Shown here piece by piece: positions 36,176 through 52,175 of a stretch of 64,000 bases of DNA. A model generated the notes under the pieces. That model was not told where the DNA came from. It worked only from the letters and a program-made list of their open reading frames with translations, and did not search any database. A program made the translations under genes and the position numbers. Numbering within the stretch: the stretch's first letter is position 1; every line of letters starts with the position of its first letter. This stretch comes from Chlorops oryzae. Lineage: Eukaryota > Arthropoda > Insecta > Diptera > Chloropidae. The DNA lies in the NCBI GenBank assembly GCA_020466095.1, contig CM035806.1:52883812-52947811 (forward strand), given 5' to 3'.

Positions 36176-38150
36176 ATATGAGGCAATTCCACAGAATCGA
36201 TGAGAAGAAATGTAATAAACATATTTCCTTTCAGATTCAACCAAACATGTTGTTGACTCAACCATTTATTCAATAATAGTTGAACAGATATGTAATCTAT
36301 ACGTTGCTGCTCGAAAATTCATATAGTGCATCTTTGTTCGCAATTGGACAACGCGCCCTTTGTGAAAAGCTTAAATCATTCGAAGTTAAAATCGCTCAAC
36401 TGTAGAGATGATTCTTCCCAAGGTCAGCAAATAAAACATGAATATATTTTTCGATATATAACTAAGCCCAATTATGTTTTTATTTACAATCAACAGCTTG
36501 AGATTAAGCTGGACAAAAGGTACGAAAAGTATAATTTTAAGCGACTCAGACAGTGTTGCATTTGGCCGCAAAGTTTTTTTTGTGTAGTCTTTTACCAACG
36601 CTAGTGGTGTCAACAAAGTATAGTGGGCAAAGTTCCACAGCATGTCGATGAGAAGAAATGCTCTTTATTTTTTCCTCTAAGTATTCGAAAGTTGTTCAAA
36701 GAATACCGTCAATAATAGTTGAATTTGTGGATTATTTGTTAATTCTTAAATAGCATTAAAAAGCTGTAACGTACCAACGCTTTCATGATAGTGCAGCCTT
36801 TTTCGACAATTGGTACACGCGTCGCAGTTTGTGAAACGTGCTAAGATCTATGTCGAACTGAAAAAGTTTGTCAATTTTTTATTCGGGCTGTGAATTGGAT
36901 TCCCTTTCCCCAATTTGGGCAGAAATAGAAGAGGCATGGTAGATAGGGCGGTTTTTCGATATATAATTGTCTCCTTAAGCCCTAAATTCAAATGGGACTT
37001 GAACGAAATTTGGCACTTGTGCTTCCTTTGTAGCCTTAAACATCCTTCCAAAAACTTTCTTTGATCGGTCCATTTTTAAGGGTACCTCCGGAAGTAGGAT
37101 CTGTCACAAAAATCACAAAACTGCCTTAAAATCTGACTTTTTCGAAATATTTTAATGAAACTTAAAATTTGAGCGTATATTTAAGCCTCCGATTATAGTT
37201 CAATAAAAATTGGAAAAGTGGGCGTGGCAAAGGGGCATTTTTCATAAAGAAATCTATCAAAAGTCGGTATATGGGGCCCCTTATGGTCTTAAACACCTCT
37301 TGATATTAAAAATGATTTGAACATGTGTGTCTGTGTCGGGTATTCTATTGTCAGGCTCGCCTGACTATAGCACCCTTACTTGTTTTTTATATTTGTTGGA
37401 TAGAAGTCTTTGATATGCACAAACCATCCAAACCATCAAAATTTCCCAAAGGGGGGTGCAAACCCGATATAGCCACCGTCGATCCAACCCTGTTTTGGAC
37501 ATACACAGTTTTAAAGGATAAACGATCACGCCTAATTTTTTTACTTGATGAGCAGGAGGTACCCTCATTTGATGAAACACCTGGGTGTTTCAAACAGATG
37601 CAAAAAGATAGTATTCCCGGCACACCAAGTCTGCCGGGCATAAAAAGCTTCTATACTATTCAGAAGGTTAATTTTATAGATTTAGGTCAAATCTTTTGTA
37701 AAATTTTTTTTTACTTTGATATCTCTATGACAGTTCGATTTCAAAAAATTTTATGTAACATACCAACGTAACGTACCAACAGGCGTATAATATTTTTTAA
37801 AATTTATCAACACATATTTCTTGGATTTTTTAATGCAAATCATCGAAAGTAACCTTTTTTACATAATTCATAAAAATTTTGTAAAACTACATTCAGTAGG
37901 AGAGCAGAGTTTTCACAATATCTGCCGCTCTCTCAAAACAGCTAGAAAAATTTGTAACGTACCAACGCCTTTTAATCAGCATTACCAGGATGCCCCATGG
38001 ACTTTTTTCAAAATTAAATATTGTATTTTCTAGAACTCATGCCTATCTTTATTTACTGGAAAAGCTCGACATCGTGTTTAAAAAACTTAAGAAGTTATGT
38101 GCCCAAAATTAAAAAAAGTGTAACGTACCAACAAATGGAATTGCCCATAT
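36176..38150. mobile_element. Second copy of the GTAACRTACCAAC TIR element, mosaic
   Basis: The TIR (TATATGAGGCAATTCCA, and ATTGCCCATAT at 38150) and most internal blocks match 27912-29448 in order. Alternating short blocks instead match the CACTGAG MITE (GTTGTTGACTCAACCATTT, GATGATTCTT) or other parts of the element. An inverted (CGGA)-repeat family member occupies about 36890-37385. The interleaving looks like a blended consensus. Confidence 0.65.
36890..37385 (-). mobile_element. GTCAGGC-type dispersed repeat, inverted copy
   Basis: Read on the minus strand it begins AAGTAAGGGTGCTATAGTCAGG and contains GGAGGTACCCTTAAAAATGG, as in the copies at 18042 and 49404. The (CGGA)n end is missing. 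Confidence 0.65.
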
Positions 38151-38274
38151 GGTTATTTTTTTGGTGTTGCACTGTGTAATCAATGCCGGCCCTTAGGCCC
38201 TTGGGAAAGTTTTGTTGAAGGGACTAAAGTTCCCCCAAATAGAAAGGAAATAAAATTGACGATGGCTTCTTGAA

Positions 38275-38333
<59 letters not shown>

Positions 38334-38540
38334 GTTAGCGAGGGTATAAAGGATATAGCGCTGTAATATTTCAAAGAGGAAAAGGTTGAACAGCGACCAT
38401 ACGGTCATGACCAACAACAGAGAAACAAATACCTCTAGATTCGATGAGAGATATAACAAATCGATTTGAGTTGATTATGGCGAATCTTGGCGAACCTGAA
38501 GAGAGGATTTTTCCTCCTCGTTGTTATTCGTACTTTTGGG
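38148..38540. repeat. Duplicated block, copy 1 (with (TA)n)
   Basis: About 380 bp from GGTTATTTTTTTGGTGTTGC to CGTTGTTATTCGTACTTTTGGGA recur at 40058-40437 almost unchanged. The main difference is the TA microsatellite length (about 38279-38330 here, shorter at 40187-40224). Confidence 0.9.
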
Positions 38541-40057
38541 ATAACCATAGTGTGCCAAATGGGATTTGGTTGGGGTTTTTATCCACCTTAAGTCCGGGGG
38601 TATTCCATTTTCCTTCCATGGCAACAATTTTTTGGTAAACTTGCTTAAACGGCTTTAATTTCGTTCTCAATTTTTTGTTAAAAGGGCTTTATAAGGGCAT
38701 AAGAAAATTTAAAATAAAATTATCGAAAAAACCGGGAATTTACCAAACGGGTCTTGAACTAAAATGTCAATTTTTTAAAAAATAATATTTTTTTTAAACC
38801 TAATATTTTCTAAAAATGGATTTTATAAAAAATAAAACTTAAACTATTTTTTATTTTAAAATCCAAAATGTTTGAAAATTTTGAAGGTTTCATAAATTTT
38901 TTTATTTAAAATATTTTAAATTCGGTCGTTTGTTTTTTGACAAAAATTTTAAAATAACCGGTTTTTGGATTAAAAAACCATTGAATTTTTAAAATGACAA
39001 ATGAAGTAATGCCTTTTCCCAAATGAATAAATTTTAATTTTCTTTGTTGACGAATTTTAATTTTTACATTGTTTTGGATTTTTTGAGTTGAAGAATAAAT
39101 TTTTTTTTAATTAAAACTTAAAATTTTGGAATTTTTTATTTTAAACGTTCCATTTTGGCTGGGCCCCTAATTTTTATTCCAATTTTTAGGGAAAATGTTT
39201 GCCTACTTAAATTTAAAATTGGTCTTTTAATTAAATTAAGATTTTAAATTAAACTTAATAATTTGTTAATTTCGGTCCTTGTTTTAAAAACCTTCCAATA
39301 AAAATTGAGTTTTGCCGGGCCCCATAAGGTAAAGTAACGAAAACCTTGGAATTTAAAATTTGTGGAAAACACTTTTTATTTCAACAAAAATTGGAATTCG
39401 GCGTCAGGCTGTGACTATAGTTCTATGTGCTTTGATATGCACAAACATCCAAACCATCAAAATTGTCCCAATGAAAATCGATAGTAGTCCAGCCGTCGCC
39501 TAACCCTGTTTTGACATACACAGTTTTAAAGGATAAAATCAGCCAATTTATATTACTTGAATGACAAAATACTCATAGTACTATGAAACATCTGAGGTGT
39601 TTCAAACTATGCAAAGATCGTATTCGGCAACTATCGCAGGCGCATAAAGCTATCATATTTCGAGTTATTTATAGAAGTTCTAAATCTTGAAACATATTTT
39701 TTCTTATATTCTATGAGTTTTTAAAAAAATATGTAAATACCAGTAACGAAAAGATAATGTTTTTTAAAATTATCAACATATTTCTTGTCAATTCAACCAA
39801 AAATGTTGTTGACTCAACCATTTTTCTTTTGAAATTTTTGTTCTGCTCGAAAATCAAAAGGACTGTGAATAACAATGCGCCCTTTTAAAAAAATCATGGT
39901 TAAGTTCGCTCAGTGTAGAGATGATTCTTAACACCGTTTTTTAATTTCATTTGTTTTTTATTTACTTCAACATTGAGTTGAGGGAAAAAAGGTAAAAAAA
40001 AATCGAAATTTTTTAAGTTTTTTTTTTTAGTCTTTTATCACGTAGTGGTGTCCGTAT
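38541..40057. other. Low-complexity, degraded segment between duplicate blocks
   Basis: 38640-39400 is AT-rich with odd GGGCCCC and CCGGG patches and no recognisable repeat. 39400-39780 is a degraded copy of 37330-37800, with many small deletions. 39785-39925 is the end of an inverted CACTGAG MITE. The texture suggests poor consensus quality. Confidence 0.5.
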
Positions 40058-40183
40058 ATGGTTATTTTTTTGGTGTTGCACTGTGTAATCAATGCCGGCC
40101 CTTAGGCCCTTGGGAAAGTTTTGTTGAAGGGACTAAAGTTCCCCCAAATAGAAAGGAAATAAAATTGACGATGGCTTCTTGAA

Positions 40184-40229
<46 letters not shown>

Positions 40230-40437
40230 TAGCGAGGGTATAAAGGATATAGCGCTGTAATATTTCAAAGAGGAAAAGGTTGAACAGCGACCATACGGTC
40301 ATGACCAACAACAGAGAAACAAATACCTCTAGATTCGATGAGAGATATAACAAATCGATTTGAGTTGATTATGGCGAATCTTGGCGAACCTGAAGAGAGG
40401 ATTTTTCCTCCTCGTTGTTATTCGTACTTTTGGGAAC
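40058..40437. repeat. Duplicated block, copy 2
   Basis: See the copy at 38148-38540. Here the block continues into distinct sequence with an open plus-strand frame (RGIVDFKYSSFKGFALGIIT) to 40657, which I cannot assign. Confidence 0.9.
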
Positions 40438-41194
40438 TCCCAGGGGCATTGTTGACTTCAAGTATTCTTCATTTAAAGGATTCGCCCTAGGAATCATAAC
40501 GGCTGATTTTGGACATTTTCTTGGGCATTCTCTTTCCATGATACTCAAAGAATACCCCAAGGAAGAGTTCGTCACATCACCAAAATTCCTCTCTACGGGC
40601 CTCTGTCCATATGGCGATAAAGGTGTTAAAGTTGCGAGCTTTCATAAAAGATTGTGAATCGTCGTTGTATCAAAATCGGGCAAGACTGACTAGAATTATT
40701 CTTGTTCTTTTCACTCCCTTTTTTCAGTTTTAGGGTAATGAAGTTAGCATAAGAATTGACACCCAAAACACACAGAAAGAGAGAGAGAGAGAGAGAAAAA
40801 AAAGAGCTCAGTCTTCAATGTTGTAATATTTGGTGGCTTTCGTTCCGGCAGTCAGCATCGGTCTTTCAATTCATCAAGAAGCTAGCGGTAAAAGAAAGGA
40901 GCTCGCTTGGTCCAGCAACGCGACCCTTTTGCTCTAAATGTCGGTCTTCGGTCGTGTTAATTGAATTCATTAACGCGTTTCGCTATCGTAAGCCACGTGC
41001 AATTCGTCTCGAAGCTGGCGTAAGATCGTATCTGGCGTGAAAGGTGGCAATAATAAAAAATAAAAAATAAAACTCTATATGCCTAGGAAAAAAACTCTGT
41101 GAGTATCTTTTTCATTCTGTTTTTATGTTTTTGTTTTCTTTTTCTTTTTGTTTTTGTTTTTGTCTGAACTCATTTCAATTGAATAAAGAAAACT
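40438..41194 (+). other. Upstream region of the DM4/DM12 gene
   Basis: Holds (AG)n at about 40782-40796 and an initiator-like GCAGTCAGCATCG at about 40847-40859. An open frame to 41040 contains a PFCSKCRSSVV stretch of unknown meaning. Its composition is less AT-rich than its neighbours, so part may be 5' UTR or an unrecognised exon. Confidence 0.35.
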
Positions 41195-42601
41195 ATGTGC
41201 ATGCACCTGCTTGGATCTTCCAGCGTCTCTTGTCTTGTGGCAATCTTCATGATGTTGTACATTTTGCCCTCCGGAGTTGAGACGGTCATTCAGAAGGGAA
41301 ACAGCGTAAATCTAACCTGTTGGCGAGAGCATCGGCGTCAAAAGCGTTTCATACTGTTCGAGAATGCGGGAATCAGTAAGGTAAAGATGTTTCTCTCGAA
41401 AACTGTGGCCAGAAGGATTGACATGATTAAACGTTTTTTTTCAATCAGCTTGTGACTGGTATTACGTTTCCCGTTGATTTCGGTGACAAAAGACCTTGGC
41501 GTCAGCTCGTTCTCACCTACAATATACATTATCAATTCCCTGTGCCTTCAGCACCGATTTACTTTTGGGACGTTTGGGGTGATGACGACCGCGCAATGAA
41601 ATCGAAGCCCACTCGCCCGACCCAAAGGCTTTCCGTCGACGAAGCGCAGTTTTTCCTTTACGAATTCGTTGCCGAATTGCTGAGTCGAAAGGGCAATAAC
41701 GGACGTGTTTGTCTACAGCACGCGATTTGTGAGAACGCACAGCTGAATGGTCACGATGGCCTATTTGCTGAACTCGTTCATCGTATGTTGACGTAAGTTA
41801 TGAAAAAAAAAAAAAAAAAAAACACGGCCCAAGACCAGCAGCATAAAGACAAAGTAGTGCTCTAATGATTTTTAAGGACTTAAGGGGCATCATATGCCGA
41901 CTTAGGTAGGTAGGTAGGTTGAAGTGGCTGCCACTTAGGCCGTTAATCGGCCCATTGTGATACCACGGAGGTTTTCTTGTGTTTGTGTGAGTGTATGTCT
42001 TTTTATGTAGTGTGCCCCTAACATGCGATTTTTTGAAAAACCAGTGCTAGGCTTGGAACATTACACTCCGTTTCGCCTGTAACGGGAATCGAACCTCAGA
42101 CCCTGGGATCAAGAGCATAGCACGCATCCCCTACGCTATCCCAGAGCCACATATGCCGACTTACTCCAAAAAAAAAAAAAAAAAAAATCAGGTTCTAGAG
42201 CAGTTTATGTGATTTTCACGGAGCGTAGTACTGGAGGTACCCCAAAAAAATTGTCCGATAGGGTCCACCTATTTTCGCAGTTCATTTATGTCCTGCTGTT
42301 TAAAATGTCCGTTTGTGGGAAAGAAAGCAAGACGTAAATTAGAAGACTTTTTTCGATCAAAGTTTTCCTTCCCGAACACCTTTTAGTGTCAGACATAAAT
42401 TAAAGAGGAATAAGGAAAATATTTTCTTTTTTTTTTTTTTACTATAGCCCACACAGATCCCTAGATGCTGCATACCAGGATGCTTTCAAACTCGGACGAG
42501 AAGGTTTCAATTGCAAAACAGCCTTTCCAGAGGCGAAAAATTGCCCACTTGATCAATTCCTACGCGTGCGCGAAGAGGTCTTTGTCGAAGATCTATTCTA
42601 A
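41195..42601 (+). CDS. DM4/DM12-family secreted protein
   Basis: This family of small insect secreted proteins has no known biochemical role. Three exons, 41195-41380, 41449-41792 and 42448-42601, join in phase to 227 residues. The N-terminus (GSSSVSCLVAIFMMLYILPS) is a signal peptide. The family core is plain: GITFPVDFGDKRPW, then YNIHYQFPVP, RLSVDEAQFFLYEFVAELL, the cysteine motif GRVCLQHAICENAQL and, in exon 3, LDAAYQDAFKLGREGFNC followed by KNCPLDQF. The spaced cysteines probably form disulfides. Intron 2 contains a tRNA-derived SINE and a scrap of the GTCAGGC-type repeat (about 42205-42290). It converges tail to tail with LRRC28, 279 bp between stop codons. Confidence 0.9.
41905..42150 (-). 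mobile_element. tRNA-derived SINE, family A, copy 1
   Basis: Read on the minus strand it starts GTGGCTCTGGGATAGCGTAG (A-box region), has the perfect B box GGTTCGATTCC, and ends in an (ACCT)n tail. A 13-bp duplication ATATGCCGACTTA lies at 41892-41904 and 42151-42163. Its body matches the copy at 51293-51531. Confidence 0.95.
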
Positions 42602-42694
42602 GTTGTTTGAATCAAACACGGCAAAACGACAAAAAAAAAAAAATAATAATAAAATTATTAAATTTATCAAATTTATGAGTGTCGGTCTATTTAC

Positions 42695-42700
42695 AATAAA
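42695..42700 (+). terminator. Poly(A) signal of the DM4/DM12 gene
   Basis: AATAAA, 94 bp after the stop codon. Confidence 0.6.
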
Positions 42701-42774
42701 AAGTTTTTTTTTACAATTCAACTTAGAAATAAGTTTTTAAGCAGTTTATTGAACAATTTGTCCAAGCAACATTC

Positions 42775-42778
<4 letters not shown>

Positions 42779-42820
<42 letters not shown>
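42779..42820. repeat. (TA)n microsatellite between convergent genes
   Basis: About 19 TA units with minor breaks, between the DM4/DM12 poly(A) signal and the LRRC28 stop codon. Confidence 0.9.
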
Positions 42821-42821
<1 letters not shown>

Positions 42822-42880
42822 CCTATACTTATATATAAATACATGTACATATTTATATATAGTATGGTCAGCTCGCTGAT

Positions 42881-48146
<5,266 letters not shown>

Positions 48147-48814
48147 TGTCCGTTTATTTCTCTTACTTCTTTTTCTTTTTTGTGTGTATTTTCCGGAGAA
48201 TCCCCGGAATGAAGTAGGCGCCGTTATTATTTTTTATTTTTATTTATTTAATTGCTTTTTTTTTTTTTTTAATTATTCGAATGTTTCGCTGATCCGTCAA
48301 TTACACAATGATTTGATTGAAACAAGAAGCAACAAGCATTCGTCGTTGTTAACCTCTTCGTCGCATACCCGATGAAAGTCGCTCGTCGACGCTAATTTTT
48401 ATTTTTTATTAAGTTACATCTAGAACAAATCTGTTTGTTTGCATGTTTGGTGTGCTACTTGTTGAACAACAAAAGTTAATTTTTTTCGCTTTTCCGATAA
48501 AAGAAATTTCGATTTTTTCCCCGCCGCTTACTCGGTCATGATCTTCATGATTTTCATGATTTTCATCTTCATCTCGCGAACGCTGTGCGGCTATTAAAGA
48601 TTTAAGGAAAAGAATTTTTCAAGTTCTTCTTTTCGGGTCTTTTGAAAAATATTCAAAGGAGAAGAGCTATTATGAAATCCGTTTCTCTCATGAAATACGA
48701 CAGTGGGATCTCAAGAACCGTGAGTGGATAAATGTAGGAAATTCGTATCCTTCAGTTTGCTGGATTTTTTTTTTTGCCTACAGGCAGCTTAATATTTTAC
48801 TTTAGCAATTATAA
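48147..48814. other. LRRC28 upstream region
   Basis: No gene recognised. It includes repeated CATGATTTTCATGAT around 48536-48570 and a T-rich block at 48257-48270. Confidence 0.4.
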
Positions 48815-48967
48815 TAGGGGTATTCAGAAAGGCGTCGGAAAATAGGAAAGTCGGAAAATCGAACAATTTTAACTGCTTAAAAAGTTATGCAAGATACAAA
48901 ATAAGTTGACAAATTTTTGAAGAAGTCACAATTTTCCGATTTTCCGACGCCTTTGTGAATACCCCTA
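48815..48967. mobile_element. 153-bp fold-back MITE (TAGGGGTATTCA ends)
   Basis: TAGGGGTATTCAGAAAGGCG at 48815 is inverted at 48967 with one difference. The inner arms (CGGAAAATCG / CGATTTTCCG type) also pair. TAGGG ends are common in hAT MITEs, but no convincing 8-bp duplication is seen. Confidence 0.7.
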
Positions 48968-49403
48968 ATAAAAACTGTTTGCCTTTGACATGGAAAAAAT
49001 GTTATGGAACTGATAGCTGACCCGCGAAGAAACCAGCTGGTAGCTGCAAATCGCAAAAATCGCAAAAAGTTAAAAAAAAATTTCCACCTTCATTTAAGAA
49101 TTTGGCTCAATTCAAAAGAAATTGGTACCGTTAAAATTCAAAACTATATTGAGGTACTTTTTTGAAGGCTTTTCGCTATTCAACGTTTTTCAGCGCATTC
49201 CGAAGAGATCAATCTTTCACTTTGAAGAGTATTTACTGTCCGAAATATATTTCGATTTAAACGAAAAACATTTTTCTCTTTGCGCATGTTTTCTTAAATG
49301 AAAATTCAAAGAACTAAAAAAAAATTTTAAAAGACAAACGAAAAGTTTCAATTTTTGGCAACTTGTTTGCAAACAAAAACAAAAAAAAAAAAACATGTAA
49401 GGG
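48968..49403. other. Spacer, no gene seen
   Basis: AT-rich, non-coding on both strands. Confidence 0.4.
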
Positions 49404-49964
49404 TGTTATTGTCAGGCGAAGCTGTCAATACAATACCTGTCACAGATTCAGGGGTTAGCTAAATAAGTTTGAATATTTCTTAAAACAGGCATTCAGACAG
49501 CGACCAATAGGACAAAATGGAGATTTTAAAGACAACAACGGTCGCATATGACGAAATTTCCTTTATGAAATCGCCCCTTTTTGCTACGCCCACTTTTGCT
49601 AATTCTGGCAATTTCATCGGAAGCAGTAATATAAGCTGAAATTTCCAATTTCATTGAAATATCTCGAAAACCTCCGATTTTGGGGCAGTTCTTAGAATTT
49701 TTGTGACAGACCCTAGTACTGGAGGCACCCTTAAAAATGGTCCGATCCGGTCAATTCTCGAACTTGTTTTCACTCATGTCTCCGTGAACACACATACCAA
49801 AATTCGTCAAGATAGCTCTACTATTTCGATAAGAAAAATTTTTACAGACAGACGGACGGACGGACAGACGGACGGACCTATCCCGACCGATTCTGGGTTA
49901 TGCACACAACCGCACAAACGCAATATTCCCTCAACACAGAGTGTGATGGATATAAAAAAAAATT
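49404..49964 (+). mobile_element. GTCAGGC/(CGGA)n dispersed repeat, fullest copy
   Basis: It begins GTAAGGGTGTTATTGTCAGG, contains CGTCAAGATAGCTCTACTAT and GACGGACGGACGGACAGACG, and ends near GAGTGTGATGGATATAA. It is the longest of three copies in the window. Confidence 0.75.
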
Positions 49965-51082
49965 TTTTTTGGGTCTCTAAGACGGTCGTCGTCGCCAACA
50001 CTGACGCCGCACCTGACCCCATTAAATTCTATACCTACTCTTTCTTTAGCCGCACTCTTCGTCGGAAAAATCCACCAAGACCAAGAGTCTTAAAACAGAT
50101 GTTCGACGCGCCACAAACAAATGGGGGAATGGTCCGCTAAAAACTCAATTCCGAGAACTGACTGCTCTACCGATTGTGACCGTACGCGGCAGCGACCGTT
50201 ACGACCAGTCAAACAGTTTGAGAGCACTTTTAGGCGCAACATTTTATTACAATGCACGTGCTTATCTTCAACTTGATTTCTTTTTTTCGTAATAAAAAAA
50301 ATGTTCTCTTTTTTTTTAATTTTTCAAAGTAATTTTACTCAACGTCTCTCAAGTTGCAATTCTTCCGCAACACTTCCGTTGCAACTATTTGCTGCAGCTA
50401 TCGATTGTGCGCTTTGCCTACATTCCCCAAGGTCATCTCATTCAGTAAATATGTATACACAGAAATATCTATGTGCGTAGGGGCAAATGCATGCGAAAAG
50501 CTTTCATGCAGGCAAGCTTTGCGGAGAGCTTTTTTTTTATAAAAATCGAAAAGAAAAAAATGCTTTCACTTTTGAAGTGCATGATTTTTGTGTACGTGAT
50601 TCAAAGAAGCTGCATTTTATGAAATTAACGAACCTGTGACGTCACTGGCTGACTTCGTTGTTGTTGTTGTTATTATTATTATTCGTGTTATTTTTAAAGT
50701 CAAGTTCTTTCGAGCAGAAAAAGCAAGTTTTAAAATTAACAAATTTTAAAATTCCCTTGAATTGGTTTTTTAAAATATTTTTTATTTTATTTTTTTTTTT
50801 ATGTATTTCTTTTAGCTCTGAGATAATCAACAGAAAAATCACTGCTATTAAGGAACTCTCACATTTATAACATTTAGGTCTGAATATATCTGAAGCGTTT
50901 TTCGTCATAACAAAAGGGTTATATATTTGCCCTTGAACTCGCCCTTGAGCTCGTCCTTTCCCCTTGTCAACGGCGCTAAGCGATTTGACTTTCGATTTCA
51001 AATTGAAGTCCATAAGATGCCTGGGGCCCTAGAAATATTGATGCATAATATGATTTATAACGTCAAGTCAAATATATATCTC
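49965..51082. other. Spacer, no gene called
   Basis: 50642-51013 (-) has an open frame with GKGRAQGRVQGQIYNPFV and one Cys pair but no recognisable family, with an (AAT)n-like start. The rest is AT-rich. Confidence 0.35.
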
Positions 51083-51240
51083 CAGTGGCGGTTTTAGCAC
51101 TGCCAGCGCCATGGGCGAGACGTCTTCGGCGCCCCCAAACTGCAATTCAAACACATACATTAGTAGTTTTTAAAAAGGCCCCTTTACATCCGGCGCCTTG
51201 GGCTACTGATCAACCGTGCCCTATCCAAACGTCACTACTG
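51083..51240. mobile_element. 158-bp hAT-type MITE, relative of 15378-15545
   Basis: Ends CAGTGGCGGTTTTAGC and, inverted, CAGTAGTGACG. The flanking octamers TATATCTC and TATCTCTC differ at one base. Interior GGCGCC motifs match the smaller relative. Confidence 0.72.
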
Positions 51241-51265
51241 TATCTCTCAATCTAAAACGGGAATA

Positions 51266-51675
51266 CAGTGTGCTCTCTCTTAAGCGGACACCTAGGTTGA
51301 AGTGGCTGCCACTTAGGCCGTTAATCGACCCATTATGATACCAAGGAGGTTTTCTTGTGTTTGTGTGAGTGTGTATGTCTTTTTATGTAGTGTGCCCCTA
51401 ATATGCGATTTTTTGAAAAACCAGTGCTAGGCTTGGAACATTACACTTCCGTTTTGCCTGTGCCGGGAATCGAACCTCGGACCCTGGGATCAAGAGCATA
51501 GCACGCATCCCCTACGCTATCCCAGAGCCACAAGCGGACACCAAAGGGACCTAAAAATATGTTCGCTTAATACAGGCGTCCGCTTCAGAAGGAAACCATT
51601 TGAGAAGCAGGAACACTAAAGCATTCCCAAAAAGTTTCCGCTTAAGAGAAGTGTCCGCAAGGAGAGAGTACACTG
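51266..51675. mobile_element. Pogo/Tigger-type MITE carrying a SINE
   Basis: The ends CAGTGTGCTCTCTCTTAAGC and, inverted, CAGTGTACTCTCTCCTTGCG are flanked by TA (51264-51265, 51676-51677). This TIR and TA duplication are typical of pogo-like elements. Without the SINE it is about 160 bp. Confidence 0.85.
51293..51531 (-). mobile_element. tRNA-derived SINE, family A, copy 2
   Basis: Same A and B boxes as 41905-42150. An 11-bp duplication AAGCGGACACC lies at 51282-51292 and 51532-51542. It is inserted inside the pogo-type MITE, so it is younger than that MITE. Confidence 0.95.
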
Positions 51676-51679
51676 TATG

Positions 51680-52048
51680 TAGGCATATTTCGATGGTATA
51701 CTAGGTCAGTCACTTTGTTTTCGTTCATTCGATTGAATTCGAATTCGAATTTGAATATTTCGCATGCAGTGGGAGCCCGTTGGGGTTTCTTATGCTTCGT
51801 GACGCAAATAATATAGCCAGCTGCTGCTGAATCTGAAAATGAAAATGAAAATGATAATATTTAACTCTTCCATGACTCGTGCGTTCTTCCGGTATTGCCG
51901 CTTATCAATCAATTCGCAATTCATCGGTCGAACTTGTGCACGCATGCCTGTGTTTGTTTGTATATTTGAATCAATGAAACTGATAAGTTTCAAGTTCTTC
52001 GATGCATTTTAAATTTAGAACTTTTATTTGGAAGCGAGAAATTTCCCT
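51680..52048. other. Upstream region of the small secreted-protein gene
   Basis: No element recognised; likely contains the gene's control region. GAATTCGAATTCGAATTTGAAT at about 51735-51756 is a short palindromic run. Confidence 0.4.
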
Positions 52049-52090
52049 TATAAAAGCGCTGCGTTGAACGTTGTCAAGCATCATTCCTTT
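52049..52090 (+). promoter_or_regulatory. TATA box and initiator of the secreted-protein gene
   Basis: TATAAAA at 52049-52055 and an initiator-like GCATCATTCC about 30 bp downstream (52078-52087). The predicted 5' UTR is about 95 bp. Confidence 0.65.
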
Positions 52091-52175
52091 AATCGCAATC
52101 GAAATACCTAAAGCCGGGACAGATCCGAACGGAACGTTCTCATCCAATTCAAGAAGGCCAAAAATTTATCTCAAA

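Larger units (their letters stand above)
34876..38176. mobile_element. Composite TIR element (CACWGTG ends) with two nested insertions
   Basis: The left end CACTGTGTG... (34876) with CCATATACGGACACCACTAC at 34911-34930 is matched, inverted, by GTCCGTATATG at 36170-36180 and then, after the nested element 36176-38150, by GGTTATTTTTTTGGTG...CACTGTG ending at about 38176. The TIR also contains ACGTGATAAAAGACTAA. The second nested element is the MITE at 35351-36022. No transposase is visible. The right arm and its flank occur once more at 40028-40437. Confidence 0.6.

Noticed and set aside
38193..40353. Minus frames beginning LYLSSNLEVFVSLLLVMTVW in both duplicate blocks
   Set aside because: They run into TA microsatellite translation (Ile-Tyr repeats) and have no recognisable fold; the duplication is of DNA, not evidence of a gene.
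41905..42150. tRNA gene on the minus strand (perfect B box)
   Set aside because: No acceptor-stem pairing; it has a long non-tRNA tail and target duplications, so it is a SINE. The same holds for 51293-51531 and the GGTTCAACTCC copies at 15750 and 52435.
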